A stretch of DNA of 64,000 bases from Melieria omissa (GCA_963971225.1 OZ020268.1:61131900-61195899); one strand, 5' to 3'. Positions 53,500 to 64,000 are shown, numbered from the stretch's first letter. Numbers and translations: made by a program. Notes: generated from the sequence alone by a model not told the origin.

Positions 53500-56400
53500 T
53501 CACTCCGGCTCCACATTGGCAGGCTCCACCGGCAATATGCATAGCTTCTGCACGGGTCTGGTCAATCTGCTTGTCTGGGTCTCAATCTCCACGGATCGTA
53601 CGAGCTTGTCATTGCTCAGAATTAACTTGCACACTCTGCCTAGCGCCCACTGCGCTGGCGGAAAGTTCTCTGCCTTGATGAGAACTAGCTGGCCCACTCT
53701 CAAATTCTCTCTCTCTCTGCGCCATTTCTTGCGCTCCTGCAAACTATTCAAATAATCAACTTGCCATCTAGCCCAAAAATGCTTTAACATAGTCTGGCGC
53801 TCTTTCCAAAGCTTAATGCCCTCCGTGTTTGGTTGCTCGTCCAATGCAAAGGGAGGTGGCAGTACCAGCGGCTCTCCAATAAGAAAATGCCCCGGTGTCA
53901 ATGCTTGCACATCCGTCGGATCGTCTGATATCGGATACAACGGCCGCGAATTCAGAATCGCTTCTACTTGCACCAATAACGTCGCAAGCTGGTCCCGTGC
54001 CAGCGTTCTCTGGCCCACGACTCTCGTTAAATGATACTTCATGGACTTCACAGCTGCTTCGTAAATTCCACCTTGATGTGGGGCAGCTGGAATGATAAAG
54101 TGCCATTCTGTACCTTTCATACTCAAATGTTCTAGCACCTCTTGTTCCCTCCAATAGTCAATTGCTCTCTTGATCATCCTATCTGCACCAACAAACGTCG
54201 TCGCGTTGTCACTGTACATGCGCTCACATCTTCCACGTCTTCCGATAAATCTCTCATAGCACGCAATGAATGATTGAGTAGTTAGATCCAGCACCATATC
54301 AAAATGAACAGCCCGGGTTTTCAGGCACACAAATATCGCGATCCAGCATTTGCTTTTTGCTACGTAATCATCTCGCACCCTCAAATGGACATTGAATGGC
54401 CCAGCATAGTCTAAACCAGAATGTAAAAAAGGCTTGCCCACTTGCACTCGATCGGCTGGTAGATTTGCCATCAACCGTTGCTCCAGCTTGTAGCTGTAAG
54501 GCACGCACACCACACATTTGTGTAAAAATCTTCTGAGCTCATCCCTTATCCGAGGAATCCAATATTTCGGCCGAATATACTGGGTCATAACTTGCACTGC
54601 TCCATGTTTGGTTTGTCTATGCGCATAGTCAATTATCAAATATGCTAACCTTGAACCCTTCGCAATGATAACCTGATGCCTCATTTCATATTCTTTTTCT
54701 GCAATTATTAACCTGCCCCCGACTCTTATCAATCCATTTTTGTCCAAGATCGGACGTAATGGCTCTAGCTTACTTCGTTCTGGCAACCGATTTTCTTTCC
54801 GTATCATCGCTAGCTCTTTATAAAAATCTTGCTCCTGTGATTCTTTTACTAAATATTCCATCGCACGCGATCTTTCTTCATTACTTGGAAGTGGTATTCT
54901 TGCATTCTTGCTCCTTGGCCTACGACCTACTCGCGATCTTCTAGCTCTCTCTTTTTTCGCATATCTCACGCTTCTATAAAACGCTTGCAATATACCAAAA
55001 TATTTAATATTTTCTCCAACTTGCCCTCATACTGTGTGAGTGGGACGACCACACCGCCTCCCCCCATTTTCGGCACAAAAATACTCAATGGCCCCTCGCA
55101 CACTTTTACTACATTTACTTTGATTTCTTGCTCCACCTCTATCGAATATTGCTCCTCCACTGGCTCAAACTTATCAGCTGGCCATTGCTCCTTTGGTTTA
55201 GTTAACCAGGCTGGACCTTGCAGCCACAATTTGTTGTCAAACCCCTACTCGCCAAATCTGCTGGGTTATCTGCTGTGCTCACATGTTTCCATCTACTTGC
55301 CCCAACGCTCTGTTGTATCGCTGCAACACGATTACCAACAAAGGTCTTCAACTCTCTTGGCTGCTTGCCTAGCCAATACAACACCACGAACGAATCTGTC
55401 CAGAATGTACGGCTAACATCGCTCCATTCCATTGACTGTCTAGCACTCTTTCCCAATCTAGCTAACAACTCGGACGCTGACAATTCTAGTCTCGGTATCG
55501 TCAACTTGTTAACTGGCGCCACTTTCGTCTTGGATACTAGCAAATTACATGCTATTGCCCCATTTTCACGTTCTATCCTCACATAGATAACAGCACCATA
55601 CGCCTTCTCAGAGTCGTCAGCAAATCCATGCACTTCTAACTTTGCATTATTTCTTGCACCAATCCATCTTGGGATCGTAAAGTTTTCTAGCTCCTTAATC
55701 TGGCCCTAATAATCTCTAAATTTGTCTTCTAGTTCCTTTGGCAATTTTTCGTCCCATGCCACTTTCAAGCGCCATAAGTCCTGTATAATAATCTTGCCCA
55801 CGACCCACGACGATAGAAATATATCCATTTGGGTCAAACAGCTGAAGCACTCGACTTGCAATCAGCCGCTTTGTAACTGGCTCCCTTATAACTGGTGTTT
55901 TCACAATGAATGTGTACTTGTCTTGCGCCACTAGCCATACTAGCCCTAGCACGTTAGCTTCTTCATCGAACTGCATCATCTCTTCCTTTTCATTTGAATG
56001 CATTTCCTCCATGAACAACCTACTGTTCGACTTCCATTTACGAAGCTCAAACCCTGCCCCAATCAAAATCCGCGCCATTTGTTTTGCCAACGTAATGGCA
56101 TCTTGCTCGCTGCTAGCACCAGATACGCAGTCATCCATGTACATGTCATTTATGATTGCATTCGCAGCTTCAGGATATTTCTCCTCTGCATCTCTTGCAC
56201 ACTGTATAACTGCTCGCACCGAATTATGTGCTGATGACGTCATGCCATAGCCAATATTCTCCCAATGGGGTTGGCCTATTCTCGCGCCAAAATATTCTTT
56301 GAAAATCCCATTGATGTCTAGCAATCCGCACCTGCCGGAACATCATTTTGATATCCGAAGAGAAAGCGACTTTATGCCTTCTAAAACGCATAATTATTTC

Positions 56401-57441
56401 ATGCAAATCCCTTTGCAACTTTTCGCCTAGCAACTGCACCTCATTTAACGATATGCCTTTAGTAGTACGACAACTAGCGTCGAATACCACGCGAAACTTT
56501 TTGGTAACACAATGATGTGGTATATAATAAACTAATGCACCTGGTCTAGCATGCTCACTAACTAGCTCCATGTGCCCAAGCCCCTCATATTCTCTCATAA
56601 ATTCAATGTAGGACATTCTGAGTTCTGGCTCCCTTTCCAATCGCTTCTCCAAATATAAGAAGCGACGCAACGCAATCTCTCTTGAGCTCCCAATGTCATT
56701 AACTGTTTTCAATGGTATGGTAACAACGAATCTGCCGTCGCTGGCTCTGCGATATGTATTAACGAAATTGTTTTCAACTAGCTCCTCCTCTGGCGTTCTC
56801 ATTGCATGCTCTTTGATTTGATCAAGCTCCCAAAACTTCTTAAACAACTTGTCAAGCTCCTCATTATTCTCGCACTCAATCATAGACACTAGCTCACCTG
56901 TTTGCTCGTTGACTTTCTGCGCATGCTCTCCAAAAATTACCATACCTAGCACCGTTTCCATTAACGTCATGTTGTTCAATTTATTCGGCATAATACTGAT
57001 GACAATCCTTGCCACAAAACTTGCACCTAGTAAGACATGCACACTTTTCGGTTGCCAGTAATCCGGATCTGCAAGCGGATCTGGCAAACCATCTTGCGCC
57101 ATCATCCGTATACTACCGGATGGTAATACTGGCCCCCACTGGCTCTCTTTTGGCAGAACCCACAGCTCTGCCTCTAGCTCACATGCCGCTGCAAACCATG
57201 GCTTTATTTTTATGTTAGCCTTCTTGCCCACTTGCATTGGCACACCGTCAATGCCCACCATCTTCTGCGCTATAGGTTGCGTGGATACACGATATTTTCG
57301 CGGCAATGCGAACGTCATCAAATTGCTTGTGCCATCGTATCCAGCAATGCACGCACCGGCCCATACCCGCACCCATCGTCTACAATTCCGACCATGGCCG
57401 TCGGTAACAACGTCATAGTCGGACTTCATTAATCTTAGCAC
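53500..57441 (-). pseudogene. BEL/Pao Pol, frameshifted
   Basis: Pol pieces lie in order on the minus strand. 57441-56224 holds the protease-to-RT linker and start of RT (FRVVFDASCRTT, FSSDIKMMFRQV with a catalytic Asp). 56324-55716 holds RT with the YMDD box. 55633-55202 holds RNase H (HGFADDSEKAYGA, IPRLELSA, NPADLASRG). 55229-54966 is a linker. 54990-53500 is integrase, with an HHCC zinc region (HRQTKHGAVQ...CVVC), the DDE residues (HSGLDYAGPF, MYSDNATTF, PHQGGIYEAAVKS) and a C-terminal DUF5641-like domain. At least three frame changes are present and no DSG/DTG protease active site was seen. The integrase part is intact as a frame. Confidence 0.88.
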
Positions 57442-57581
57442 CAGCTGAATACTGTTTAAACCATTTATCCTTCATTTCTTTCTCTACTGGCACATTTGTC
57501 TTAGCTCCCCGTCGCCCTTTTCTGGCCCCGCTCCTACTCTGGGGGCTCCTTGCCCAACATCCTAGCTTGCTCCTCGTTCGC

Positions 57582-58322
57582 CTACTTCGGTAGCTCCCGG
57601 TTCGGACACAGCGTGCTGTTCCAGCAATCGCCCTGATAGCAGTTGTCCACCCCGTGGCCCCTCTTGAAACAGTTCGGGCACAACTTGCGCCTGGCAACGT
57701 ACTCTTTGCGCGCCTTCAATGCCAAACACATGAACTCCTGGCAATGGTATAGCAAGTGATCCCCGGCACACACCTCACAAGTCATTGTCCGCTCTTGCAC
57801 CATTGCAGCACCCGCGCCTGTAGCTTTTGGCTGTCTGGCTCTCTCTGGCACCATTGCAGCACCCGCACCTTTAGCCTTCGGCTGTCTGGCTTTCTCTGGC
57901 GCCCTTTGCTCTTGCACCTGCCCTCGCTCTAATTGAGTAATCTTGGCGTCGAGCAAAGCGTGCGCCTCAAAGTACTCCAGCTCATCATGCGCCATCGTTG
58001 CTTGCTCCAGCTTGGCCATCTGCTCCCTGGGCAGGTGGCCGACCACCTGCTCGTAGGCGTCATTATACCGTGCCCAGACTTCTTCTAAGTTGGTACGGCG
58101 TACCCTTGCTAGCTCCAGCGTGACGTCCTCAAACTCTGGCCCCTTTACGAAGCACAGTGTGCGCCTGATCGCCGCCGCCAACGCCTCCAATTTATTGCGT
58201 GCTGCCATTTCACTGCAATGAGATAGAAAACAAGCACCAAGGATTGGAGCAAAGTCCAAAATTATCAACTGTTCTTGCCCCTGCAACGTCAGCTGTGACG
58301 TCATTTCTTGCACGTAACGCAC
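57582..58322 (-). CDS. BEL/Pao Gag
   Basis: The 246-codon minus-strand frame has a helical N-terminal part (RNKLEALAAAIRRTLCFVKG, RRTNLEEVWARYNDAYEQVV). Two near-identical Ala/Lys-rich repeats follow (ARQPKAKGAGAAMVPERARQ and again). The C-terminal zinc-knuckle region reads CEVCAGDHLLYHC and CPNCFKRGHGVDNC, typical of BEL/Pao Gag. It ends with a stop at 57582, after which pol continues in another frame. The gag frame itself is open, but the element's pol is broken. Confidence 0.8.
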   Translation of the reverse strand: MRYVQEMTSQLTLQGQEQLIILDFAPILGACFLSHCSEMAARNKLEALAAAIRRTLCFVKGPEFEDVTLELARVRRTNLEEVWARYNDAYEQVVGHLPREQMAKLEQATMAHDELEYFEAHALLDAKITQLERGQVQEQRAPEKARQPKAKGAGAAMVPERARQPKATGAGAAMVQERTMTCEVCAGDHLLYHCQEFMCLALKARKEYVARRKLCPNCFKRGHGVDNCYQGDCWNSTLCPNRELPK

Positions 58323-58839
58323 ACAGGCTTCAACCTGTCGCTAAGCACAATTTTCTGTTCCGACTTCATTCTTGGAATTCCTAGCACTCTGACTAGCCCA
58401 CTGCTTGAAGCGTTCTTGCTCTCTTTTCATTTTCTCATTCTTGCTATTCTAGCTCTATTTTCATTTTCTTATTCTTGCTGCTCTAGCTCTCTTCTCATTT
58501 TCTTATTCTTGCAGCTCTAGCTCAGATATGCATATCAATCTAGCACACTTTAATTCCAAGAATAACGGCACCATCGCACCACCAGCTCAGCAATAGCGGG
58601 ACCGCAGTTACGCGCGTCCCTTGCGCACACACTCGCACCACCAGCTCAGCAACAGCGGGACCGCAGTTACGCGCGTCCCTTGCGCACACACTTGCACCTC
58701 CGAAACCATACGCCCTGCAGGCACATGTTTCCAGATTTTTCCTTGCACCACAACAACCACTATGTGGCCACTTGCACCGACCAAACGCATGCACCAAACA
58801 AACATTAAATAGCACACAATAAACGAAATATCCATGCAC

Positions 58840-59520
58840 AACAACACCAATAAGCCCGCTCGCACCAAAACGCATGCGTAAAGCAAGCACCCGACTGGCA
58901 CACAAACGAAACTTTCTTGCACAACACCAAAAATAAGCCCGCTCGCACCGAACGCATGCGCCAAGCAAGCACCCGACTAGCACACAAACGAAACTTCCTC
59001 GTACAACAACAACAATAAGCTCGCTCGCACCAACGCATGCGCCAAGCAAGCACCCGACTAGCACACAAACGAAACTTTCTTATACAACAACAACAATAAG
59101 GTCGCTCGCACCAACGCATGCGCCATGCAAGCACACAAACGAAATTTCCTTGTACAACAACAACAATAAATTCGCTCGCACCAAACCACATACACCAAAC
59201 TGGCATACAAACGAAACCTGCATGTAAAACAACAATAAACTCGCTCGCACCGACGCGTGCGCCAAGCAGGCACACAAACGAAATTTCCGAGCACAACAAC
59301 AACAATAAACCTGCTCGCACCAAACGCGTGCGCCAAGAAGGCACACAAACGAAATTTCCGAGCACAACAACAACAATAAACCTGCTCGCACCAAACGCGT
59401 GCGCCAAGAAGGCACACAAACGAAATTTCCGAGCACAACAACAATAAACCTGCTCGCACCAAACGCGTGCGCCAAGAAGGCACACAAACGAAATTTCCGA
59501 GCACAATAATATGCTTATTC
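58840..59520. repeat. Minisatellite in the BEL 5' leader
   Basis: About ten units of 66-82 bp lie between the 5' LTR and gag. Each has the words gctcgcacc, gcatgcgcca or gcgtgcgcca, gcacacaaacgaaa and acaacaacaa. Successive gctcgcacc starts fall at about 58857, 58938, 59021, 59102, 59172, 59239, 59311, 59383 and 59451. On the minus strand the array is open in all frames for long stretches, which explains the long Cys-rich frames there; these are unlikely to be genes. Confidence 0.88.
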
Positions 59521-59917
59521 GCACCAAACAAGCACTCAACTGAAGCTCAAACAATTTTCCGTTCACCACAATAATAACACATTTGCTCTAAATCCTATTA
59601 CCCGCACCACGCTCCTAGTGGACTGTAGCTCACCGATTGATGCTGCTTCTTCTTTCTCCTCTTTTTTTTTTTAAATTCACCAACACAACTGCTCACTCGC
59701 GATGCTTTCGCTTCTGCGTTCGCTGATCGAATGGAAGAGAAACGAATTGCGCAACAATCGGCAACTCGCTCCTTCTAGCACACATTCCACGCGAGAGCTC
59801 TTCGCACAACGCTGCTCGCTGGAAATGTCCCGTTTCTTTCGCGCACAAAGGAATCGAAAACAAAAAAAAAATGGGCGCTCCATAGGCCGCTACCATCTGG
59901 CTCGACACGTACCACAA

Positions 59918-60193
59918 TGTTCCCACCATCTTCGATCGGCGGTGGAAACTGCGAAATGTAAACTGGTTTAAATAAAACGCGCACTCCTTGGGAAAAAGCC
60001 ATCAGCTCAAAAAACCCAATTTATTTTCCGCACTACAAGCACACGCACATCTTGCACCGATAAATTAATCTTGCACCAAAAAATGGACGTCTTGTCCGCT
60101 TGACGCTCACTGCACGACTGACTACTTCGGCCAGAGACGATCGTCCCTGTGCGAACAAGTCAATCGCACAGGAGATCGTCCCTGTACGAAACA
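59918..60193 (-). repeat. BEL/Pao 5' LTR
   Basis: The 5' LTR of the minus-strand element. Just inside it the minus strand reads ttgtggtacgtgtcgagcca; tggtacgtgtcgagcc could be the tRNA primer-binding site, but the tRNA was not identified. Confidence 0.9.
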
Positions 60194-60719
60194 AAGTCAT
60201 TTTGATTGTTACCCGTACCAACAGAAAGCATAAATAAATGATTTCAGATGGTAAAGTCAGCAGATATTCGGTTGCTTATTCATTCAGTTCATGTCTCATT
60301 GAGTTTGCCGTTTCTAGTGCAGCAAGAAACAGTGATGGCAAGTTGAACTCTTTTCAAACGCAGAGCTGCAACACAAGCAATTCAAACGTTAAGGCTTTGA
60401 GGGCAATCAGCAAAAACTGAAGTTAAATCATATTAAAACTAGTTGGAACATACTTATGACGTTTTTCCGCAACAACATTTTTTTTGCAATCAATTTCCTA
60501 TAAACGTACTACAAAATGAGAGAAAAAAAAACAATTATTTCATTTGCAAATAAACTTCGAACGCACCAGCAGCCCTTGCCCTGACTTTTGTATGCCGAAT
60601 TTGCTGTACGAACCTTAATCAACTCTGGGGCCTGGTTTGACCGAATTTGCGACTCTGGGGCCTGGTTTGACCGAATTAGCAACCGTGACTCCTCTCAGTT
60701 TCGCGTCATGTAGTCATTG

Positions 60720-60866
60720 GTTGGCCGTTTGCAAACAGAGACTGGCACATTGCGATGGAACTTGTGGTATCATTCGCAGGTACGTAAACTTGGCTGCATA
60801 GGATTTGCCCATTAGCTCTAACAAACGCGCTTTTTGCAGTCGCAAATCATAATCCTTCGGCAGTAC
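60720..60866 (-). pseudogene. TFIIIC subunit 3 (GTF3C3-like) pseudogene, 5' part
   Basis: From an acceptor-like ttaatgtttatag|GT the minus strand encodes VLPKDYDLRLQKARLLELMG, KSYAAKFTYLRMIPQVPSQC and ASLCLQTAN. This joins at the duplicated GTTGGCCG (minus strand CGGCCAAC) to NVAHYFHDLN at 52911. The presence of an intron-like acceptor suggests a duplicated or decaying gene rather than a processed copy. Upstream exons are beyond a gypsy insertion. Confidence 0.72.
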
Positions 60867-60909
60867 CTATAAACATTAATGTATTTAAAGTTGTAAAGAA
60901 CAAATATAT

Positions 60910-61346
60910 TGTAACGACAGTCTGTCGCTGGGCAAAGCAACTCTGCCGCTACGTGCCGTGCTATAATCCAATCTGGCAACGACGGCCGCGATGGTAACTT
61001 TTAGTCCAATCTGGCAACGACGGCCGCGATAATAACTTTTAGTCCAACCTGGCATTGATGGAAACTTTTAGTCCACTCCGGAATGTGCGGGAACGATCTG
61101 CGCGATGGCCTGACAGGTATAAAAGGCAGCCGGATGCGGCGCAGCGAGTGAGTCTGGTTTTGACAAGTGAAGTTGCCACACGGAGTAACTAAGCAAATAC
61201 TTAAGTGTACGAACAGTAAAGTGTAAACTGTGAATAATAAAGTGACTGTTGGTTGATTTTGTTGTCTGCGTGTAGGAAACTGACTGTGTTTTATTTTCAA
61301 ATTACACAATCCAGAGATACGTAACAGCCCACTAGACTTCGTAACA
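60910..61346 (+). repeat. Gypsy 5' LTR
   Basis: It begins TGTAACGACAG and ends CTTCGTAACA. It contains a U3 tandem repeat of about 40-45 bp (tccaatctggcaacgacggc, three copies from about 60967, the third shortened), a TATAAAA box at 61118-61124 and AATAAA at 61236-61241. Confidence 0.85.
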
Positions 61347-61348
61347 TT

Positions 61349-61367
61349 TGGTGTCAGAAGTGGGATT
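61349..61367 (+). other. Gypsy primer-binding site
   Basis: TGGTGTCAGAAGTGGGATT, two bases after the LTR. From memory it is complementary to the 3' end of a tRNA-Leu (...AATCCCACTTCTGACACCA). Confidence 0.7.
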
Positions 61368-61415
61368 GTGGAAAATTGAAAGTAAACAAATAAATAAAAT
61401 TATAAAAGCACGGAC

Positions 61416-62879
61416 ATGGTTAAACTCGAGCTGCTGAAGGTAGACCAGCTGAAGAAGGAGCTGGCTGCCTGGAATTTGCCGACTGCTGGCGGAAAGGTGG
61501 AGTTGCAGTTGCGCTTGCGAGAAGCATGTGAAGCACGAGGCGTCGATTGGGCTGCACACGAGTTCGGAACGCAGGAGCAGGAGGCGTCGGCCAAAGTGGA
61601 GGAATCGCCTGCGGGTGCTGCGTCGATCCACAGTACGGCTGCACCGGCTGGACCATTACAAGCATTAGACATGAACCAGCTAATGATTGCAATAAAAGGC
61701 ATGTTCGAGACTTCCAATCGTGAAAATCGTGAAATGTCGGCGCAGATGGCAGCGAAACTGGAATCTTTGAATCAGGAGATGGCAGCGAAGCTGGAAACTT
61801 CGAATCAGGAGATGGCAGCGAAGCTGGAAACTACGAATCTCGAAATTTCGGCAAAAATCGAGACTGCAAATCGAGCAATGTCAGCGAAGCTGGAAACTAA
61901 AAATCGAGAAATGGCAGCGAAAATGGAAACGGCGACCCAGGAAATATCGGCGCAAGTGGCGGAGCGAATGGAAGTCCAGCTTCAGGAAAATTCTGCGCGC
62001 TTGGAGCAGAAAGTGGAGGAAATCTCAGACAGGATTAATGGGAAAGTCGAGCACTTGGAGACGCGGGTAGAGCACTTGGATATACGAGTCGACGACCTAG
62101 ATGATTCCCTGAACAAACGAGTTGGCGACCTGGATGATTCCCTGAACAAACGTGTTGACGATCTTGATGATTCCCTGAACAAACGAGTTGATAGTCTGAA
62201 AGTTTCGATGAACAGAAAAATGGACGAGCGGCTTAGGGAGGTACAGCCGCGAGAATGGTTGCCGCCGGTTCCGGAAAGTGTTGCCACCCGAGCAGAAGTG
62301 CCTACCTATGATGGGACTACGCCGTTCGATACCTTAAAGCCACAATTCGACCTGGCTGCTCTGGAAAATCAGTGGACCGATGTAAGAAAAGGTCGGAGAT
62401 TGGCGCTGACTCTTAAAGGTGCTGCGGCTGAGGTAATAAAATCAGTTCCAGAATGTGTACGAAGTGAGTACGAGACCGTCATAAGGGCACTGGCAGCCAA
62501 AGGTCTTCATGATCCGGAAACACGTCGCAGTGCGTTGATGATGGGCAAGCCGACATTTAGGGAGACGGTGACCAGCGCGATGACATATGAGGCGACATGG
62601 ATTGGGAGCACTCGGTATGCACCAGCAAGAATACGCCAGATCCAGCCGGACAACGACATTACGATCCAGGCCATAAGCTCTGAGCCACCGGACAGGCCAC
62701 GGGTGGTCTCCTCTAAAGTTGTTTGCTGGGTATGTGGCAAGCAGGGCCACATATCACGAGACTGCCGCCAACGAAAGAGGCGTTCCCGTTCTCGATCGCA
62801 ATCGCCTGAAGCGAGGAATACTGACAATCGAGGCTCAGCCAACAAGCGCAGGGCTGAGGACGAGGAGCCGTTAAACTAA
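61416..62879 (+). CDS. Gypsy Gag with SAP-like domain and coiled coil
   Basis: This is an intact frame of 487 aa. Residues 1-40 look like a SAP domain (LLKVDQLKKELAAWNLPTAG, VELQLRLREAC), a fold that normally binds DNA. Residues about 100-285 are a long coiled coil built from repeats of about 11 residues: EMAAKLETSNQ-type units, then DDLDDSLNKRV-type units. A capsid-like region follows (VPTYDGTTPFDTLKPQFDLA, WTDVRKGRRLALTLKGAAAE). Near the C-terminus lies one zinc knuckle (CWVCGKQGHISRDC), then an Arg/Ser-rich tail. Gag packages the element RNA. A stop precedes the protease frame. Confidence 0.88.
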   Translation: MVKLELLKVDQLKKELAAWNLPTAGGKVELQLRLREACEARGVDWAAHEFGTQEQEASAKVEESPAGAASIHSTAAPAGPLQALDMNQLMIAIKGMFETSNRENREMSAQMAAKLESLNQEMAAKLETSNQEMAAKLETTNLEISAKIETANRAMSAKLETKNREMAAKMETATQEISAQVAERMEVQLQENSARLEQKVEEISDRINGKVEHLETRVEHLDIRVDDLDDSLNKRVGDLDDSLNKRVDDLDDSLNKRVDSLKVSMNRKMDERLREVQPREWLPPVPESVATRAEVPTYDGTTPFDTLKPQFDLAALENQWTDVRKGRRLALTLKGAAAEVIKSVPECVRSEYETVIRALAAKGLHDPETRRSALMMGKPTFRETVTSAMTYEATWIGSTRYAPARIRQIQPDNDITIQAISSEPPDRPRVVSSKVVCWVCGKQGHISRDCRQRKRRSRSRSQSPEARNTDNRGSANKRRAEDEEPLN

Positions 62880-62919
62880 ACCGGGTCAGCCCACAGGGGC
62901 GTGAGCTGATCCCCACAAT

Positions 62920-64000
62920 CTGCCGCCCCACCATCCTTGTCTCACAGCTGAAACGACAGCCCAGCAGCTTGACAATTGAAGGAAGGATAGATGGAAAGTT
63001 GTTCGTGTTGACACTGGATACTGGAGCGTCATATTCGATCATAAAAAGGAAGCTGCTGAAGAACTGGGAACCGCTGCATGGCATACAGCTGCGGACTGCG
63101 ACTGGCGAGCGCGCGCCGGTAAGAGGGAAAGTTACAAAAACGATTGCTATCGGCACCAGCAGCCTGAAACATGAGTTCATCGTCGCGGATATAATGAACG
63201 ACGTGATTATCGCCGTGGATTTCATGATTAGGCACGGTTTTACGCTGGACCTGAAGGAAAATGTGCTGAGATATGCCAACGTTGAATTCCCGCTGAACAC
63301 CGGCTATGAGCGAAGCGTGGCGGTAAGGAAGGTTGTATCGTGTCAACACAGGAGGATACCAGCGAATTTTGAGGAGATTGTGTGGGCCAAGGTGGCCGAG
63401 GACGAAGGGAAAGTCGGCTGAGGGTAGTAGAAGCACCGAAACAAGGACACGAGAACATCATCATCGGACGTACATTAGTGGAACCTAAAAATGGCAGAAT
63501 ACCAGTCAGAATACTGAACCCCTGAATGCACCCAGATATGTCGGGAAAGATGAGGTAATTGGCGAGTGTAAGGAAGCTGTAGCAGTGGTCAATTGCGAGA
63601 GTAGCCCGCCTGGAGGTAATAAGAAGAGCGGTTTTAGCATGGACGCCATACCGCAGGAGAACCAGTGGAGCAGCGAGTTGACGGCCAAGCATAAACAGAA
63701 GGCGAGGTCCCTCCTGCAGCACTATGGGTCAATATTTGCGGCACAAGCAGGCGGAAGAACAGCCATAGTGAAGCACAACATCGACACCGGAAGTGCGAAA
63801 CCAATCCGCCCACCACCAAGACGAGTTCCTCTGGCCAAGAGGGAAGAGGTCACAAATTTGATTGAAAACATGCATAAAGACAAGGTCATAGAGCCTTCGG
63901 CAGGTCCTTGCTGCTCGCCGGTCGTGCTAGTCAAGAAAAAGGATAGCAGTACCCGATTTTGTGTGGACTATCGGAAGCTCAATAACGTGACCAAGAAGGA
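62920..64000 (+). pseudogene. Gypsy protease and start of reverse transcriptase, frameshifted
   Basis: The protease (62969-63421) has the active-site LDTGASYSII and a later IIAVDFMIRHG flap-to-core region. The frame stops at 63421. A following segment in another frame (PKQGHENIIIGRTLVEPKNG) and then, further on, the reverse-transcriptase start (KPIRPPPRRVPLAKREEVTN, VVLVKKKDSSTRFCVDYRKL) are readable. At least one frame change lies between them. RT continues past the window. Confidence 0.78.

Larger units (their letters stand above)
53121..60193 (-). mobile_element. BEL/Pao LTR retrotransposon (degenerate)
   Basis: Long terminal repeats of 275-276 bp lie at 53121-53395 and 59918-60193. They begin TGTTCCCACC and end ACGAAACA on the plus strand. 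A 5-bp duplication, aagtc, is at 53116-53120 and 60194-60198. Gag and pol are on the minus strand. The LTRs differ at only a few positions by eye, although the pol frame is broken several times. Confidence 0.93.
52912..60719. mobile_element. hAT-like element carrying a BEL/Pao retrotransposon
   Basis: An exact 8-bp duplication, GTTGGCCG, lies at 52904-52911 and 60720-60727. The inverted ends of about 26 bp begin CAGTGACTACGTGACGCG (left) and CAATGACTACATGACGCG (right, minus strand) and continue GAAACTGAG. Without the retrotransposon the element is about 730 bp and non-coding. Near the right end a 27-bp unit (actctggggcctggtttgac...) is repeated twice. The insertion interrupts the TFIIIC-like coding sequence. 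Confidence 0.82.
60910..64000 (+). mobile_element. Ty3/gypsy LTR retrotransposon, 5' part (runs off the window)
   Basis: The 5' LTR is at 60910-61346. A primer-binding site, gag, a protease and the start of reverse transcriptase follow. The 3' part and second LTR are outside the window, so the target duplication cannot be checked. The pol reading frame shows breaks, so this copy may be dead. Confidence 0.9.

Noticed and set aside
58540..59569. Long Cys-rich minus-strand proteins
   Set aside because: They are translations of the BEL leader minisatellite in several frames, not genes.
1..64000. CRISPR arrays, rRNA genes, bacterial operons
   Set aside because: None seen; spliced genes, SINEs and the transposon families show a eukaryotic insect genome.

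Overview
The window is an animal (insect) genomic segment, most likely from a higher dipteran and probably a tephritid fruit fly. The strongest clue is the Sex-lethal (Sxl) N-terminus, spread over three exons on the minus strand. The rest fits: an irritans-subfamily mariner family, RTE, BEL/Pao and gypsy retroelements, a beta-1,3-glucan-recognition (GNBP) gene, AT-rich spacers and dense nested transposons. Genus and species cannot be fixed from the sequence alone.

Layout. (1) 279-35870 is the 5' half of Sxl on the minus strand. A first coding exon (35668-35729) is followed by a 27.6-kb intron, a 46-nt microexon (7983-8028), a 7.4-kb intron, and an exon (279-614) that ends inside RRM1. The reading frame runs exactly through both junctions; later exons lie beyond position 1. 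(2) The 7.4-kb intron holds a deleted mariner carrying an RTE insertion in its left inverted repeat and an R1/LOA/I-type LINE fragment at its right end. (3) The 27.6-kb intron holds a complete single-exon GNBP1/2-like immune gene on the opposite strand (27210-28712), two dead mariners, a Tc1-like element, three hAT-type elements, Helitron-like elements, SINEs, a large foldback element and many TTAA- or TA-flanked miniature elements. (4) 36-42.6 kb, upstream of the Sxl start codon, is mostly miniature elements and a Helitron-like element with a 267-bp tandem array. (5) 43145-44484 is a two-exon C2H2 zinc-finger gene on the plus strand with a 59-nt intron. (6) 45.5-60.9 kb carries a broken TFIIIC-subunit gene (GTF3C3-like, minus strand). 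It has in-frame stops and frameshifts and is split by a 7.8-kb hAT-like element that itself contains a degenerate BEL/Pao retrotransposon. (7) 60910-64000 is the 5' part of a Ty3/gypsy element on the plus strand whose Gag starts with a SAP-like domain; it runs off the window.

Functionally, only three host genes look alive here: Sxl (RNA-binding splicing and translation regulator), the GNBP-like gene (extracellular microbial glucan recognition, Toll or prophenoloxidase pathway) and the zinc-finger gene (predicted nuclear DNA-binding protein). Nothing suggests they work in one pathway; the GNBP gene simply lies inside the Sxl intron. Many insertion boundaries could be read from target-site duplications, which gives a relative order for several nested insertions.
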